From an uncultured Muribaculaceae bacterium (GTDB taxonomy: Bacteria > Bacteroidota > Bacteroidia > Bacteroidales > Muribaculaceae), in NCBI GenBank assembly GCA_934667475.1, contig CAKUMB010000001.1, positions 186,001 to 250,000 of the forward strand: a stretch of DNA of 64,000 nt. Reading direction: 5' to 3'. Below are positions 52,251-60,150 of the stretch, in pieces. The position numbers and the translations under genes are program-made. Position 1 is the first letter of the stretch, and each line of letters starts with the position of its first letter. The notes beneath the pieces are model-generated. The model had not been told where the DNA came from. It saw nothing but the letters and a program-made list of their open reading frames with translations, and searched no databases.

Positions 52251-52284
52251 AATGTTTATTTGTTTCTTTCGGCGTGGGCTCCGG

Positions 52285-53481
52285 TTAAAGCTCAAGGTCG
52301 CCGTTCAGAATTTCGTTTTTGGGCAGGCCCTGCTCGTCGAGCACGGCGAGGAACGGATCGGGATCGAACTCCTCCACATTGTGCACGCCCGGCTTTTTCC
52401 ACAGTCCCTTCAGGAACATCATGGCACCGGCCATGGCGGGCACGCCGGTGGTGTAGCTCACGGCCTGCATTCCTGTCTCCTCGTAGGCCTTGTGGTGGTC
52501 GCAGTTGTTGTAGATGTAGTAGGTGAGCGGCTTACCCTGCTTGTCGAGGCCGCTTATGCGGCAGCCAATCGACGTCTGGCCGGTGTAGTTCTTGCCCAGC
52601 TCCTTGGGGTTGGGCAGCACAGCCTTGAGGAATTGCAGCGGCACTATTTCCTGGCCCTGATACATGATGGGCTTGATACTGGCCATGCCTATGTCTTGAA
52701 TCACGCGCAGGTGGGTGAGGTATTCCTGGCCGAACGTCATCCAGAAGCGCGCGCGCTTAATGGTGGGGAAGTTTATCACCAGCGACTCCAGCTCCTCGTG
52801 ATACATAAGGTAGCTCTCGCGCTTGCCTATTTCGGGGTAGGTGAGAGCCTTGTGCACTTCAAGGGCGCCAGTCTCCACCCACTTGCCGTCCTGGTAGTAG
52901 CGGCCCTTTTGGGTGATTTCGCGAATGTTGATTTCAGGGTTGAAGTTGGTGGCGAAAGCCTTGCCGTGGTTGCCGGCGTTGCAGTCCACAATGTCGAGCG
53001 TCTCCATTTTGCTGAAGTGGTGCTTGGCGGCATAGGCGGTGTAGACGCCGCTCACGCCCGGGTCGAAGCCGCAGCCCAGAATGGCTGTGAGGCCGGCCTT
53101 CTCAAAGCGCTCGCGGTAGGCCCACTGCCAGCTGTATTCGAAGTGGGCCACATCGCGCGGCTCATAGTTGGCCGTGTCGAGGTAGTTGACTCCGCACTCC
53201 AGGCACGCGTCCATTATGGTGAGGTCCTGGTAGGGCAGGGCAAGATTGATCACCAGCTGAGGCTTGTGCTTCTTGAGCAGGGCCACCAGCTGCTTCACGT
53301 CGTCGGCGTCAACCTGGTCGGTGGTGATGTTTGGGGCGCCGATGGCCTTAGCCACGGCGTCGCACTTCTCCTTGTGGCGCGATGCAATCACGATTTCGTT
53401 GAACACATCGGGGTTTTTGGCGCACTTGCAGGCACACACGGTGCCCACGCCGCCGCAACCAATAATTAATACCTTATTCAT
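52285..53481 (-). CDS. Carboxynorspermidine dehydrogenase-like (saccharopine dehydrogenase family)
   Basis: A 398-residue enzyme with an N-terminal Rossmann fold (KVLIIGCGGVGTVCACKCA) and a C-terminal domain of the saccharopine dehydrogenase family (CGVNYLDTANYEP, GCGFDPGVSGVYTAYAAKH). The length and the family features fit carboxynorspermidine synthase, an NADPH enzyme of polyamine synthesis in Bacteroidetes. The decarboxylase partner is not in this window, so the reaction is inferred. The gene lies downstream of mgtE on the same strand. Confidence 0.82.
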   Translation of the reverse strand: MNKVLIIGCGGVGTVCACKCAKNPDVFNEIVIASRHKEKCDAVAKAIGAPNITTDQVDADDVKQLVALLKKHKPQLVINLALPYQDLTIMDACLECGVNYLDTANYEPRDVAHFEYSWQWAYRERFEKAGLTAILGCGFDPGVSGVYTAYAAKHHFSKMETLDIVDCNAGNHGKAFATNFNPEINIREITQKGRYYQDGKWVETGALEVHKALTYPEIGKRESYLMYHEELESLVINFPTIKRARFWMTFGQEYLTHLRVIQDIGMASIKPIMYQGQEIVPLQFLKAVLPNPKELGKNYTGQTSIGCRISGLDKQGKPLTYYIYNNCDHHKAYEETGMQAVSYTTGVPAMAGAMMFLKGLWKKPGVHNVEEFDPDPFLAVLDEQGLPKNEILNGDLEL

Positions 53482-53542
53482 TTTGTGGAAAAATTTTTAT
53501 TGTTGTCGTTTTGTTTTCTCTGTTTATGCCCCGTTAGGTTGT

Positions 53543-54934
53543 TTAGCCAAACATAGTGTGCGATATGGTGTCGATAAGCACCGAGCTGATGCTCATGTAT
53601 ATGAGCATGCCCACAATGTCGTCGGTAATCGATATGAAGGGGCCAGTGGCTATGGCCGGGTCAATTTTCAGTTTTTCGAGCGTCATGGGCACGAAGGTGC
53701 CGAATATTGAGGCGAATATCACCACGCAGAACAGCGACAGCGACACGGCCATGGTGGTCACGTGGGCGCGCCACGGGTCGGGGTCGCTGGGGTTGATGCA
53801 GTTGTAGATAAACACCACCGCCGATATGAACACGGCGTTGAGCATGGCCACGCCCAGCTCCTTCATGAGGTGGCGCATGGCGTTGCGAATGTTGAGGCTG
53901 CCGTTGGCCAGGCCCTGCACCACGATTGCGCTCGACTGTGTGCCCACATTACCGCCCGTGCCGCCAATCAGCGGGATAAACATGGCCATGCCGGGCAGCA
54001 CCTGCAGCAGCGATGTGTCGTAGCCGCCAATGATGCACGAGTTGGTGATGCCGCCCACCATGCCTATCACCAGCCACGGCAGTCGTGCCTTGACTTGCAC
54101 AAATATGTTGTCGTCGGTCTCGATGTCGGTCGAGATACCAGATGCCAGCTGGTAGTCGCGCTCGCTTTGCTCGCGCACCTCATCCATGATGTCGTCCACG
54201 GTGATGCGCCCCACCAGGCGGCCTATCGAGTCGACCACGGGCATGGCCACGAGGTCGTATTTTTCAAAGTCGAGCGCCACATCGTCGATTGGCGTCTCGG
54301 TGGTCACCGATATGGGGTCGGTGATCATCACGTGCTTTATTTTGCTGGCCGAGGGGTTGGTGATGATTTTTTTGATGGGGAACACACCGCGCAGGCGGTT
54401 GTCGTCGTCCACCACATACACGTTGTAGATTTCGTCCATGTCCTCGGCCTGGTCGCGCATGGCCTTTATGCACTCGGGCATCGACAGGTTTTCGTTCACC
54501 ACTATCATCTCGGTGCTCATGTGGCCGCCGGCGGTGTCTTCGCTGTATTGCAGCAGGTCCACGATGTCGCCCGCCTGCTCCACATCGTCGATGTGCTTGA
54601 TCACATCGTCGCGGTCTTCCTTGTCGAGCTCCTGAATCACGTCTACGGCGTCGTTGGCGTCCATCTGCTCCAGCTTGCGCGCAATGGCCTCGTTGGGCAT
54701 CAGTTCCAGCAGGTCGTGGCGCTGGTCTTCGTCAAGTTCAATCAGTACATCGGCCGCAGTTTCCTCGTCGAGCTGCTTCAGCAGATATTCGGCATCGTCG
54801 GTGTCGAGGTGCGAAATCAGTTCGGCAATGTCGGCCGGATGCAGGTCGGCGATTTCTGCTTTCAGGGCATCGGTGTTGTTGCTACTTATGGTGTCCTCAA
54901 TCTTGTCGATGTATTGGCTGTTAAATTCCTTCAT
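53543..54934 (-). CDS. mgtE: Magnesium transporter MgtE
   Basis: A 463-residue protein. An N-terminal superhelical domain (about 15-135, LHPADIAELISHLD, LIELDEDQRHDLLELM) senses cytosolic magnesium. CBS domains follow (about 140-260, TEMIVVNENLSMPECIKAM, DPISVTTETPIDDVAL, VVDSIGRLVGRITVDD). Five membrane helices end the protein (about 285-463) with the pore motif GGTGGNVGTQSSA. It follows ksgA by 17 bp on the same strand. Confidence 0.95.
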   Translation of the reverse strand: MKEFNSQYIDKIEDTISSNNTDALKAEIADLHPADIAELISHLDTDDAEYLLKQLDEETAADVLIELDEDQRHDLLELMPNEAIARKLEQMDANDAVDVIQELDKEDRDDVIKHIDDVEQAGDIVDLLQYSEDTAGGHMSTEMIVVNENLSMPECIKAMRDQAEDMDEIYNVYVVDDDNRLRGVFPIKKIITNPSASKIKHVMITDPISVTTETPIDDVALDFEKYDLVAMPVVDSIGRLVGRITVDDIMDEVREQSERDYQLASGISTDIETDDNIFVQVKARLPWLVIGMVGGITNSCIIGGYDTSLLQVLPGMAMFIPLIGGTGGNVGTQSSAIVVQGLANGSLNIRNAMRHLMKELGVAMLNAVFISAVVFIYNCINPSDPDPWRAHVTTMAVSLSLFCVVIFASIFGTFVPMTLEKLKIDPAIATGPFISITDDIVGMLIYMSISSVLIDTISHTMFG

Positions 54935-54951
54935 TGCTCCACACTTGTTTT

Positions 54952-55752
54952 TTAGTCGTTGCCAGCGGCTTGGGCCCGTGCCTGTGCCACCATACTGGTT
55001 AACTCTATGAAATCATTCACGCTCAGCTGCTCGGGGCGCTGGCCCATAAAGTCGCTCTCAAGCACCGCGCTGCCCTTGGGCACCAGTGGCTTGATGGAGT
55101 TGCGCAGCGTCTTGCGCCGCTGTCCGAACGAGGTTTTCACCACAGTCTTGAACAGGCGCTCGTCGCAGCCCAGGCTGGTGACACCGTTGCGCGTGAGCTT
55201 CACCACGCCCGATTTCACCTTGGGCGGAGGGTTGAACACGTTTTCGTCGACGGTAAACAGATATTCCACATCATACCACGCCTGCAGCAGCACCGACAGT
55301 ATGCCGCGCGTCTTGCTGCCGGGCTTGGCCGCCAGCCGCTGCGCCACTTCGCGCTGCAGCATGCCGCTGCAGCACGCCACCTGGTCTTTGTAGTCGAGCA
55401 CCTTGAAAAATATCTGCGATGAGATGTTGTAGGGGTAGTTGCCGATGATGCAGAATTTGCCGTTGCCCACCGCCTGGTGCAAGTCGAGTTTCAGAAAGTC
55501 GTCGGCTATGATGCGGCCCTGCAGTTGCGGATACGCCTCGTTGAGGTAGTCCACCGACTCGCCGTCGAGCTCCACCACCTTCAGGTCGAGGCCGTCGGCA
55601 AGCAGGAATTGAGTGAGCACGCCCATGCCTGGCCCCACCTCCACCACAGGCAGGCTTGTGTGCCCGCTCAGGGTGTCGGCTATTCGTCGGGCTATCGACA
55701 GGTCGGTGAGGAAGTGCTGTCCGAGTGCTTTTTTTGCTTTTACCTGTTGCAT
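54952..55752 (-). CDS. rsmA: 16S rRNA (adenine-1518/1519-N6)-dimethyltransferase
   Basis: A 266-residue KsgA/RsmA protein that dimethylates A1518 and A1519 of 16S rRNA. Seen: ALGQHFLTDLSIARRI, the SAM site VVEVGPGMGVLTQFLL, NYPYNISSQIFFKVLDY (the NPPY-like catalytic motif is NYPY), and FNPPPKVKSGVVKLTR in the C-terminal region. It is the first gene of a ksgA-mgtE pair. Confidence 0.96.
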   Translation of the reverse strand: MQQVKAKKALGQHFLTDLSIARRIADTLSGHTSLPVVEVGPGMGVLTQFLLADGLDLKVVELDGESVDYLNEAYPQLQGRIIADDFLKLDLHQAVGNGKFCIIGNYPYNISSQIFFKVLDYKDQVACCSGMLQREVAQRLAAKPGSKTRGILSVLLQAWYDVEYLFTVDENVFNPPPKVKSGVVKLTRNGVTSLGCDERLFKTVVKTSFGQRRKTLRNSIKPLVPKGSAVLESDFMGQRPEQLSVNDFIELTSMVAQARAQAAGND

Positions 55753-55836
55753 GCGGTTGTGATGTCTGTTTGTTTGCAGTCTTGGTTAAACTATGCGGCC
55801 CGCCCAAGTGGGCCGTGAGTATAAAATGCGCCTTGC

Positions 55837-55870
55837 TTTGCAGCAAAACCGATAAAATCAATTATCTTTG
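55837..55870 (+). promoter_or_regulatory. Promoter of the flippase-like gene
   Basis: TTTG (55837-55840), 22-bp spacer, TATCTTTG (55863-55870). A mirror-image TATCTTTG on the minus strand (55886-55879) follows after 8 bp, giving an inverted repeat; the minus copy lacks a matching upstream box. Confidence 0.5.
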
Positions 55871-55986
55871 CAATCTTACAAAGATAGTGCTTGCACGCCT
55901 AATTATGAAGCCGTACGCGCTGTTTTTTGGCCTCACGAGTGAGGAAATGCATTTTTTTTAACGTTTCAATAACTTTTTGCGTCAAG

Positions 55987-57030
55987 GTGAAAAAGACAAT
56001 ATCACTCTTAATGAAATATGGCATACCCGTGTTGGTGGGTGTGGTGCTGATTTATGTGCTGTATAAAAACGTGGACATGCACAAAACTTTGGGCATTCTG
56101 CGCACTCGCGTCAACTGGTGGTGGTTTGTGCCCGTGTTTGTGGTGAGCATACTGAGCCACGTGTTCAGGGCGCTGCGCTGGAGGTTGCAGCTGCGCGCCA
56201 TCGGGGTGCGCCCGTCGGTGTCGGCGCTGGTCAACAGCATTTTCGGCACCTATGCCGTGAATCTGGCCATACCGCGATTTGGCGAGGTGTGGCGTTCGGG
56301 CTACATAGCCAAGCGCCAGCAGGCCTCGTTTACCACAGTGCTCGGCTCGATGGTGGCCGACCGCCTGAGCGACACGCTCACCGTGCTGGTGCTCACCATA
56401 GCAGCATTCTTTGTGGCCGAGCAGCAGCTGGCCCAGTCGGTCGACGGCCTGCACAACAAGTTTGTGGCCATTGCCACATCGCCCGTGGTGTGGGCTGCCG
56501 CCGTGGTGTGCATCGCCGCTGTGGCGTGGCTCATCAAGGGCAAAAGCCAAAACGCGCTGGTGCTGAAGGTGCGCCAAATGGCGCTGAACTTGTGGAACGG
56601 ATTTGCGGGCGTGACCAAGATGGACGGCAAGTGGACTTTTGTGCTCTACACTCTGCTCATTTGGGGCTGCTACTACATGCAGCTCTACATAGCTTCGCAG
56701 GCTTTCGACTACACTTGCGACTTGGGCATGAAGGCGGTGCTGGTGCTGTTTGTGCTCAGCAGCATAGGCATGGCGGTGCCCACCAACGGCGGTCTGGGCG
56801 CGTGGCACGCAGCCGTAATTCTGGGCATGTCGTTCTACGGCTTCGGCCCGTTCAGCGCCAGTGATCCCAACATCGAGGCATACACCTTTGCCATGGTGGT
56901 GTGGGGCATGCAGACACTGCTGCTGATAGTGCTGGGCATATATGCCTTTGTAAGCATAGCGGTCGACAGCCGCCGCATTGCCGCCGGCAAGACCAAGGTG
57001 GATCTGAGCGGTGACGGGATGCAGATTTGA
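55987..57030 (+). CDS. Lysylphosphatidylglycerol synthase-like flippase domain membrane protein
   Basis: I favour the GTG at 55987 (347 residues); the frame opens at 55927 but the added residues are not membrane-like. About eight membrane helices form a flippase-like domain: LRTRVNWWWFVPVFVVSIL, the conserved FRALRWRLQLRAIG, NSIFGTYAVNLAIPRFGEVWRSGYIAKR, and VPTNGGLGAWHAAVILGMS. In bacterial homologues this domain sits on MprF, where it flips charged phospholipid, or occurs alone; this one is alone. Its substrate is unknown. It is divergent from ksgA, an arrangement I recall as conserved in Bacteroidales. Confidence 0.85.
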   Translation: MKKTISLLMKYGIPVLVGVVLIYVLYKNVDMHKTLGILRTRVNWWWFVPVFVVSILSHVFRALRWRLQLRAIGVRPSVSALVNSIFGTYAVNLAIPRFGEVWRSGYIAKRQQASFTTVLGSMVADRLSDTLTVLVLTIAAFFVAEQQLAQSVDGLHNKFVAIATSPVVWAAAVVCIAAVAWLIKGKSQNALVLKVRQMALNLWNGFAGVTKMDGKWTFVLYTLLIWGCYYMQLYIASQAFDYTCDLGMKAVLVLFVLSSIGMAVPTNGGLGAWHAAVILGMSFYGFGPFSASDPNIEAYTFAMVVWGMQTLLLIVLGIYAFVSIAVDSRRIAAGKTKVDLSGDGMQI

Positions 57031-57087
57031 CTTCTATGACAAAAAAAGATATAATTAACACACTTCAAAAAAACACAACTACACACT

Positions 57088-57621
57088 ATGGCAGGCCTAT
57101 TTGACGATAACTTTAACGACAACTTCACCGAAAAGCGCACCGAGCGCCCGCAACCGGCGCCCCCGAGCCCCGAGGAGCTGCGCCGCCAGCGCGAGGAGAA
57201 GGAACTGAAAGAAACTGTGATTGAACGCCACACCGGCAAACTGCGCGCCGCGCTGGTGGGCCTTGTGGCACTCGCCGTCATTGCGGTGGGCGTGATGCTG
57301 TGGCTGCGCTACTTCCACCCCTACAAAATAAGCCAGGAGCGCGGCGTGATAATGGAAATGAGCAGCAAGGGCATGGTGAAGACTTTTGAGGGGCAGATGA
57401 TGAGCGAGCGCCTCATCGACGCCACACACATCTATCAAATCGACTTCCCCTTTAGTGTGACCAACGACTCGGTGGCCGCCCAGGCCGCGCGCCTTGCGGG
57501 CACGGGACGCATGGTGACGGTGCACTACGAGGAATACAAGGGCACAGTGCTGTGGCGCGGTGAGACCAACCGCATAGTCACGGCCATCGATGCTCCGGCC
57601 GACACCACGGCGGCCCACTAA
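57088..57621 (+). CDS. Uncharacterised membrane-anchored protein
   Basis: A 177-residue protein I do not recognise. A charged N-terminal cytoplasmic part (about 1-50) with Pro/Glu-rich sequence (PPSPEELRRQREEKELKE) precedes one membrane helix (about 55-75, LRAALVGLVALAVIAVGVML) and a short extracytoplasmic beta-type domain (about 85-165). It lies 57 bp after the flippase-like gene, so the two may act together. A strong hairpin follows. Confidence 0.7.
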   Translation: MAGLFDDNFNDNFTEKRTERPQPAPPSPEELRRQREEKELKETVIERHTGKLRAALVGLVALAVIAVGVMLWLRYFHPYKISQERGVIMEMSSKGMVKTFEGQMMSERLIDATHIYQIDFPFSVTNDSVAAQAARLAGTGRMVTVHYEEYKGTVLWRGETNRIVTAIDAPADTTAAH

Positions 57622-57639
57622 CACGAATAAGGAAACAGC

Positions 57640-57676
57640 AAGCGCGCCACGGAACACATGGTTCCGCGGCGCGCTT
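57640..57676. terminator. Hairpin between the 177-residue protein gene and the pseudogene
   Basis: AAGCGCGCCACGGAAC (57640-57655) pairs with 57661-57676, one mismatch, around a five-base loop. It separates convergent units. Confidence 0.65.
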
Positions 57677-57701
57677 GTGTTGGTTTGCTGTGACGTGTCG
57701 T

Positions 57702-58187
57702 TTACCGCACAGCCACCTTAAATGTGGCCTGCGCGGCGCGCACTATGTAGATGCCTGCGGCGGGCAGCTGATAGGCGGCCGTGCCTGCGCTTTGGCGGCA
57801 CGATGCCACTGTGCGTCCGGCCACGTCGACCACTGCCACTTGCGCATCGGTTGGCACCGTGAGGCGCAGTTTGCGTCCGGTCACGGTGCAGGCGTAGCCC
57901 TGGGCCAGGTTGCTCTCCACTCCCGAGCTTTTGAGGGTGACTTGCACGCGGTTGCTCTCGCGCGACTCGAGGTCGGCGTTGTGCTGTAGACGGTGGACGG
58001 CTTAAGCCCGCTTACGCACAGCGAGGTGGCCAGCCCGGCGTCAACGTCTTTCCACTCTTTAAGCGGCAGCTCGGCATACTCACCGCCGTATCCCACCGTC
58101 ACATCATCGATCACGGGCCCACGACTGCAGTGCGCACGAGGCGGCGCAAGCCATCAGCAGGCAGCCTGTAAAGATTTTTTTGATCAT
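57702..58187 (-). pseudogene. Remnant of a secreted surface protein with C-terminal sorting-type tail
   Basis: On the minus strand an ATG at 58187 begins a signal peptide (MIKKIFTGCLLMACAASC) that reaches a stop after 27 codons. A second frame then carries IDDVTVGYGGEYAELPLKEW and LATSLCVSGLKPSTVYS, as in the end of a choice-of-anchor J and a fibronectin type III domain. A third frame continues as NADLESRESNRVQVTL and a tail (GRKLRLTVPTDAQ to FKVAVR). The pieces fit one protein after at least two frame changes, with most of the middle deleted. The C-terminal tail belongs to the shared family. Confidence 0.75.
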
Positions 58188-58306
58188 AAATTGTAATTAA
58201 AATTTTATGCAATGTGGGGCATTTAGAGCCCTTTTGAAAAACGAATGTGCAAAAGTGGATAAAAATATTAGCATAATGCAAGAAATGCTTAAAATTTTAT
58301 CTGATT

Positions 58307-58916
58307 TTGCAAATCACATCGCTCTACATTCCGCAAAGCGATGAGATATACAACATCAACGTTCCCGCACTTGATGTGAACTTTGTGGGCGCCAACACCA
58401 CCGGCAATGTGGTGGTAACCGCCCCCACCACCAACGCCCAGGGCGCTGCGCTGAGCGGCAATGTCACCGTCAGCACCTACATCGACGGCAGCCTCACGTT
58501 CACCGACGAGATGAAGCCCGGCGAGTCGGCCTCTCACACGCTGACCCTGGCCTAGGGCAACCACACTGCCGAGGCAGTGGCTGGGCTATTTCACTCCAGA
58601 TGCCGATAGCGACTACTTTATAGGCCTTCATGCTGTGTCGGATGCAGGTGCGCTTTATCTGTATTGCTATAAACTCGATGTGGTGTCGGACAACACAGGT
58701 GTCATCGCATCGGTTGTCAACAATGCTGTGGTGCGTGCCGGCGATGGCTGCATAATGGTGACAGGTGCTGAGGGTGCAAAGGTGCTTGTGGCCTCGGTCG
58801 ACGGGCGTGTGGTTGCACAATATGCCAATGCGGCAGGGGAAATAAGCCTGCCTGTTCAGCCCGGACTGTATGTTGTGGTAGTGAATGGCACTTCCACAAA
58901 AGTGGTAGTGAAGTAG
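58307..58916 (+). pseudogene. Remnant of a second secreted protein with KVVVK tail, with a TAG and a frame change
   Basis: Frame 1 (58307-58555) reads MQITSLYIPQSDEIYNIN, then a fibronectin-like repeat (NVTVSTYIDGSLTFTDEM, ASHTLTLA) and stops at TAG 58553-58555; the same frame continues GNHTAEAVAG for a few more residues. Another frame from about 58569 gives QWLGYFTPDADSDYFIGL, then a C-terminal module (58635-58916) ending TSTKVVVK. The two halves suit one choice-of-anchor/fibronectin protein, with a stop and a deletion between. The 5' end has no start codon with a signal peptide, so the N terminus is lost. Confidence 0.72.
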
Positions 58917-58950
58917 CATTCAGTTGTGCTCAGCTAATCGCGATTACATA

Positions 58951-59013
58951 AAAAAAAGGTTTTCCGGCCACATGACCCGATAGGTGCCATGTGGCCGGAA
59001 AACTGTTTTTTTT
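58951..59013. terminator. Bidirectional terminator
   Basis: A perfect 16-bp stem, GTTTTCCGGCCACATG (58959-58974) with 58988-59003, flanked by seven A on the left and nine T on the right. It lies between the pseudogene at 58307-58916 and the convergent gene at 59036. Confidence 0.85.
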
Positions 59014-59035
59014 AGGTGTGCTTCAGCAAAGTCTG

Positions 59036-60115
59036 CTATTTGGTGTTGTCGTAGGCTTTGCCCACCAGGGCGGCGTAGCCCTTTATGCCGCTGGGGTTGT
59101 AGATGATGGTGGTGTAGTAGCTGTGGTTGCTGCTGAGGTGGACTATGAGGTTGCCCAGCTCGTCGAACATCAGTTTGTGGGCGTCGCCGGCCAGCTCATA
59201 GCGCTGCTCCTTGTTGTAGCTGGTGGCAATTGGTATGCTGGTGGCGATGCGTGTGCTCGGTGTGGGCTGCTTGTCGAGGCCGCCGCTGAATGTGGTCAGG
59301 AAAGGCGCCTCATATTCGTTGCGCTTGGCCATCACAAAGTCGCCTTTTGGCGATATGGCGAAGCGGGCCAGCTGGCCGCGGAATTTGGTGTCGCCCTGGG
59401 CCACCTGCCGCCAGGTGCCGGGGTTTTGTGCCGGTGTGGCAAGCACATAGGGGCCTGCTGTGGCATACACCATGCTGTCGAGCGGATTGTATTGCACGTT
59501 GCCCACCGAGTAGTCGCTGAACCACTTGCCCTCGGCACTGCGGGGCTCGTTGCTGCCCGGTCGCACGTAGCGCAGTCCGCCGCCATACACGCCCCACACG
59601 TTGCCGAAGTCGTCGACGCACAGACCCTCGTCGTAGGTGCCCAGTGTCTCGTCGCAATACGAGATGCGGCTCATGTTTTTGGCATTGTAGACCTGTGACC
59701 CCACGGCCAGATATTTGCCGTTTGCCGACAGGCGCAGCAGACCTCCATTGCTCAGCAGTTGCTTGGATGTGGCTAGGCTGCTGCCGTTCCACTCATAGGT
59801 GGCGCTTTCGGTGGCCACCAGTATTCGGCCGTCGGCCGTCTCGCACACCGAAGTCACTTCGGGGCGGCTGTAGTCGCTGTTGTCTCCCAGCATCACTGTC
59901 ACTGCACCCGTCTTTTTGTCGAGGGCATACACTTTGTTGCCGTCATACATGGCCACGAAAAACACTTTGGTGGGGCCTTGGTTGAGGTCTTTAAGTTCGT
60001 TCATGCGCAGAACGGCAAACTTATTGCCGCCTGTGGTGGCAACGCGCTTTTTTTGCGCTGTCACGGCCATAGTGCACAGCACAGCCATAGTCAAGGCAAT
60101 GAGTACTTTCTTCAT
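59036..60115 (-). CDS. Exported beta-propeller-like protein
   Basis: A 359-residue protein with a signal peptide (MKKVLIALTMAVLCTMAVTA). The rest is short repeating beta units such as VTSVCETADGRILVATES, LCVDDFGNVWGVYGGGL and LARFAISPKGDFVMAK, as in six- or seven-bladed propellers with SMP-30/two-component-propeller-like blades. No catalytic motif is recognised. The end (IKGYAALVGKAYDNTK) resembles that of the upstream 650-residue protein, 35 bp away on the same strand. It is probably in an operon with it. Confidence 0.7.
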   Translation of the reverse strand: MKKVLIALTMAVLCTMAVTAQKKRVATTGGNKFAVLRMNELKDLNQGPTKVFFVAMYDGNKVYALDKKTGAVTVMLGDNSDYSRPEVTSVCETADGRILVATESATYEWNGSSLATSKQLLSNGGLLRLSANGKYLAVGSQVYNAKNMSRISYCDETLGTYDEGLCVDDFGNVWGVYGGGLRYVRPGSNEPRSAEGKWFSDYSVGNVQYNPLDSMVYATAGPYVLATPAQNPGTWRQVAQGDTKFRGQLARFAISPKGDFVMAKRNEYEAPFLTTFSGGLDKQPTPSTRIATSIPIATSYNKEQRYELAGDAHKLMFDELGNLIVHLSSNHSYYTTIIYNPSGIKGYAALVGKAYDNTK

Positions 60116-60150
60116 GTCGATAATTGTTTGTGGTGTTGGTGAATAATAGT

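Noticed and set aside
50156..52252. A 698-codon antisense frame across the TPR-protease gene
   Set aside because: Shadow of the repeat-rich sense gene; no start context or family motif.
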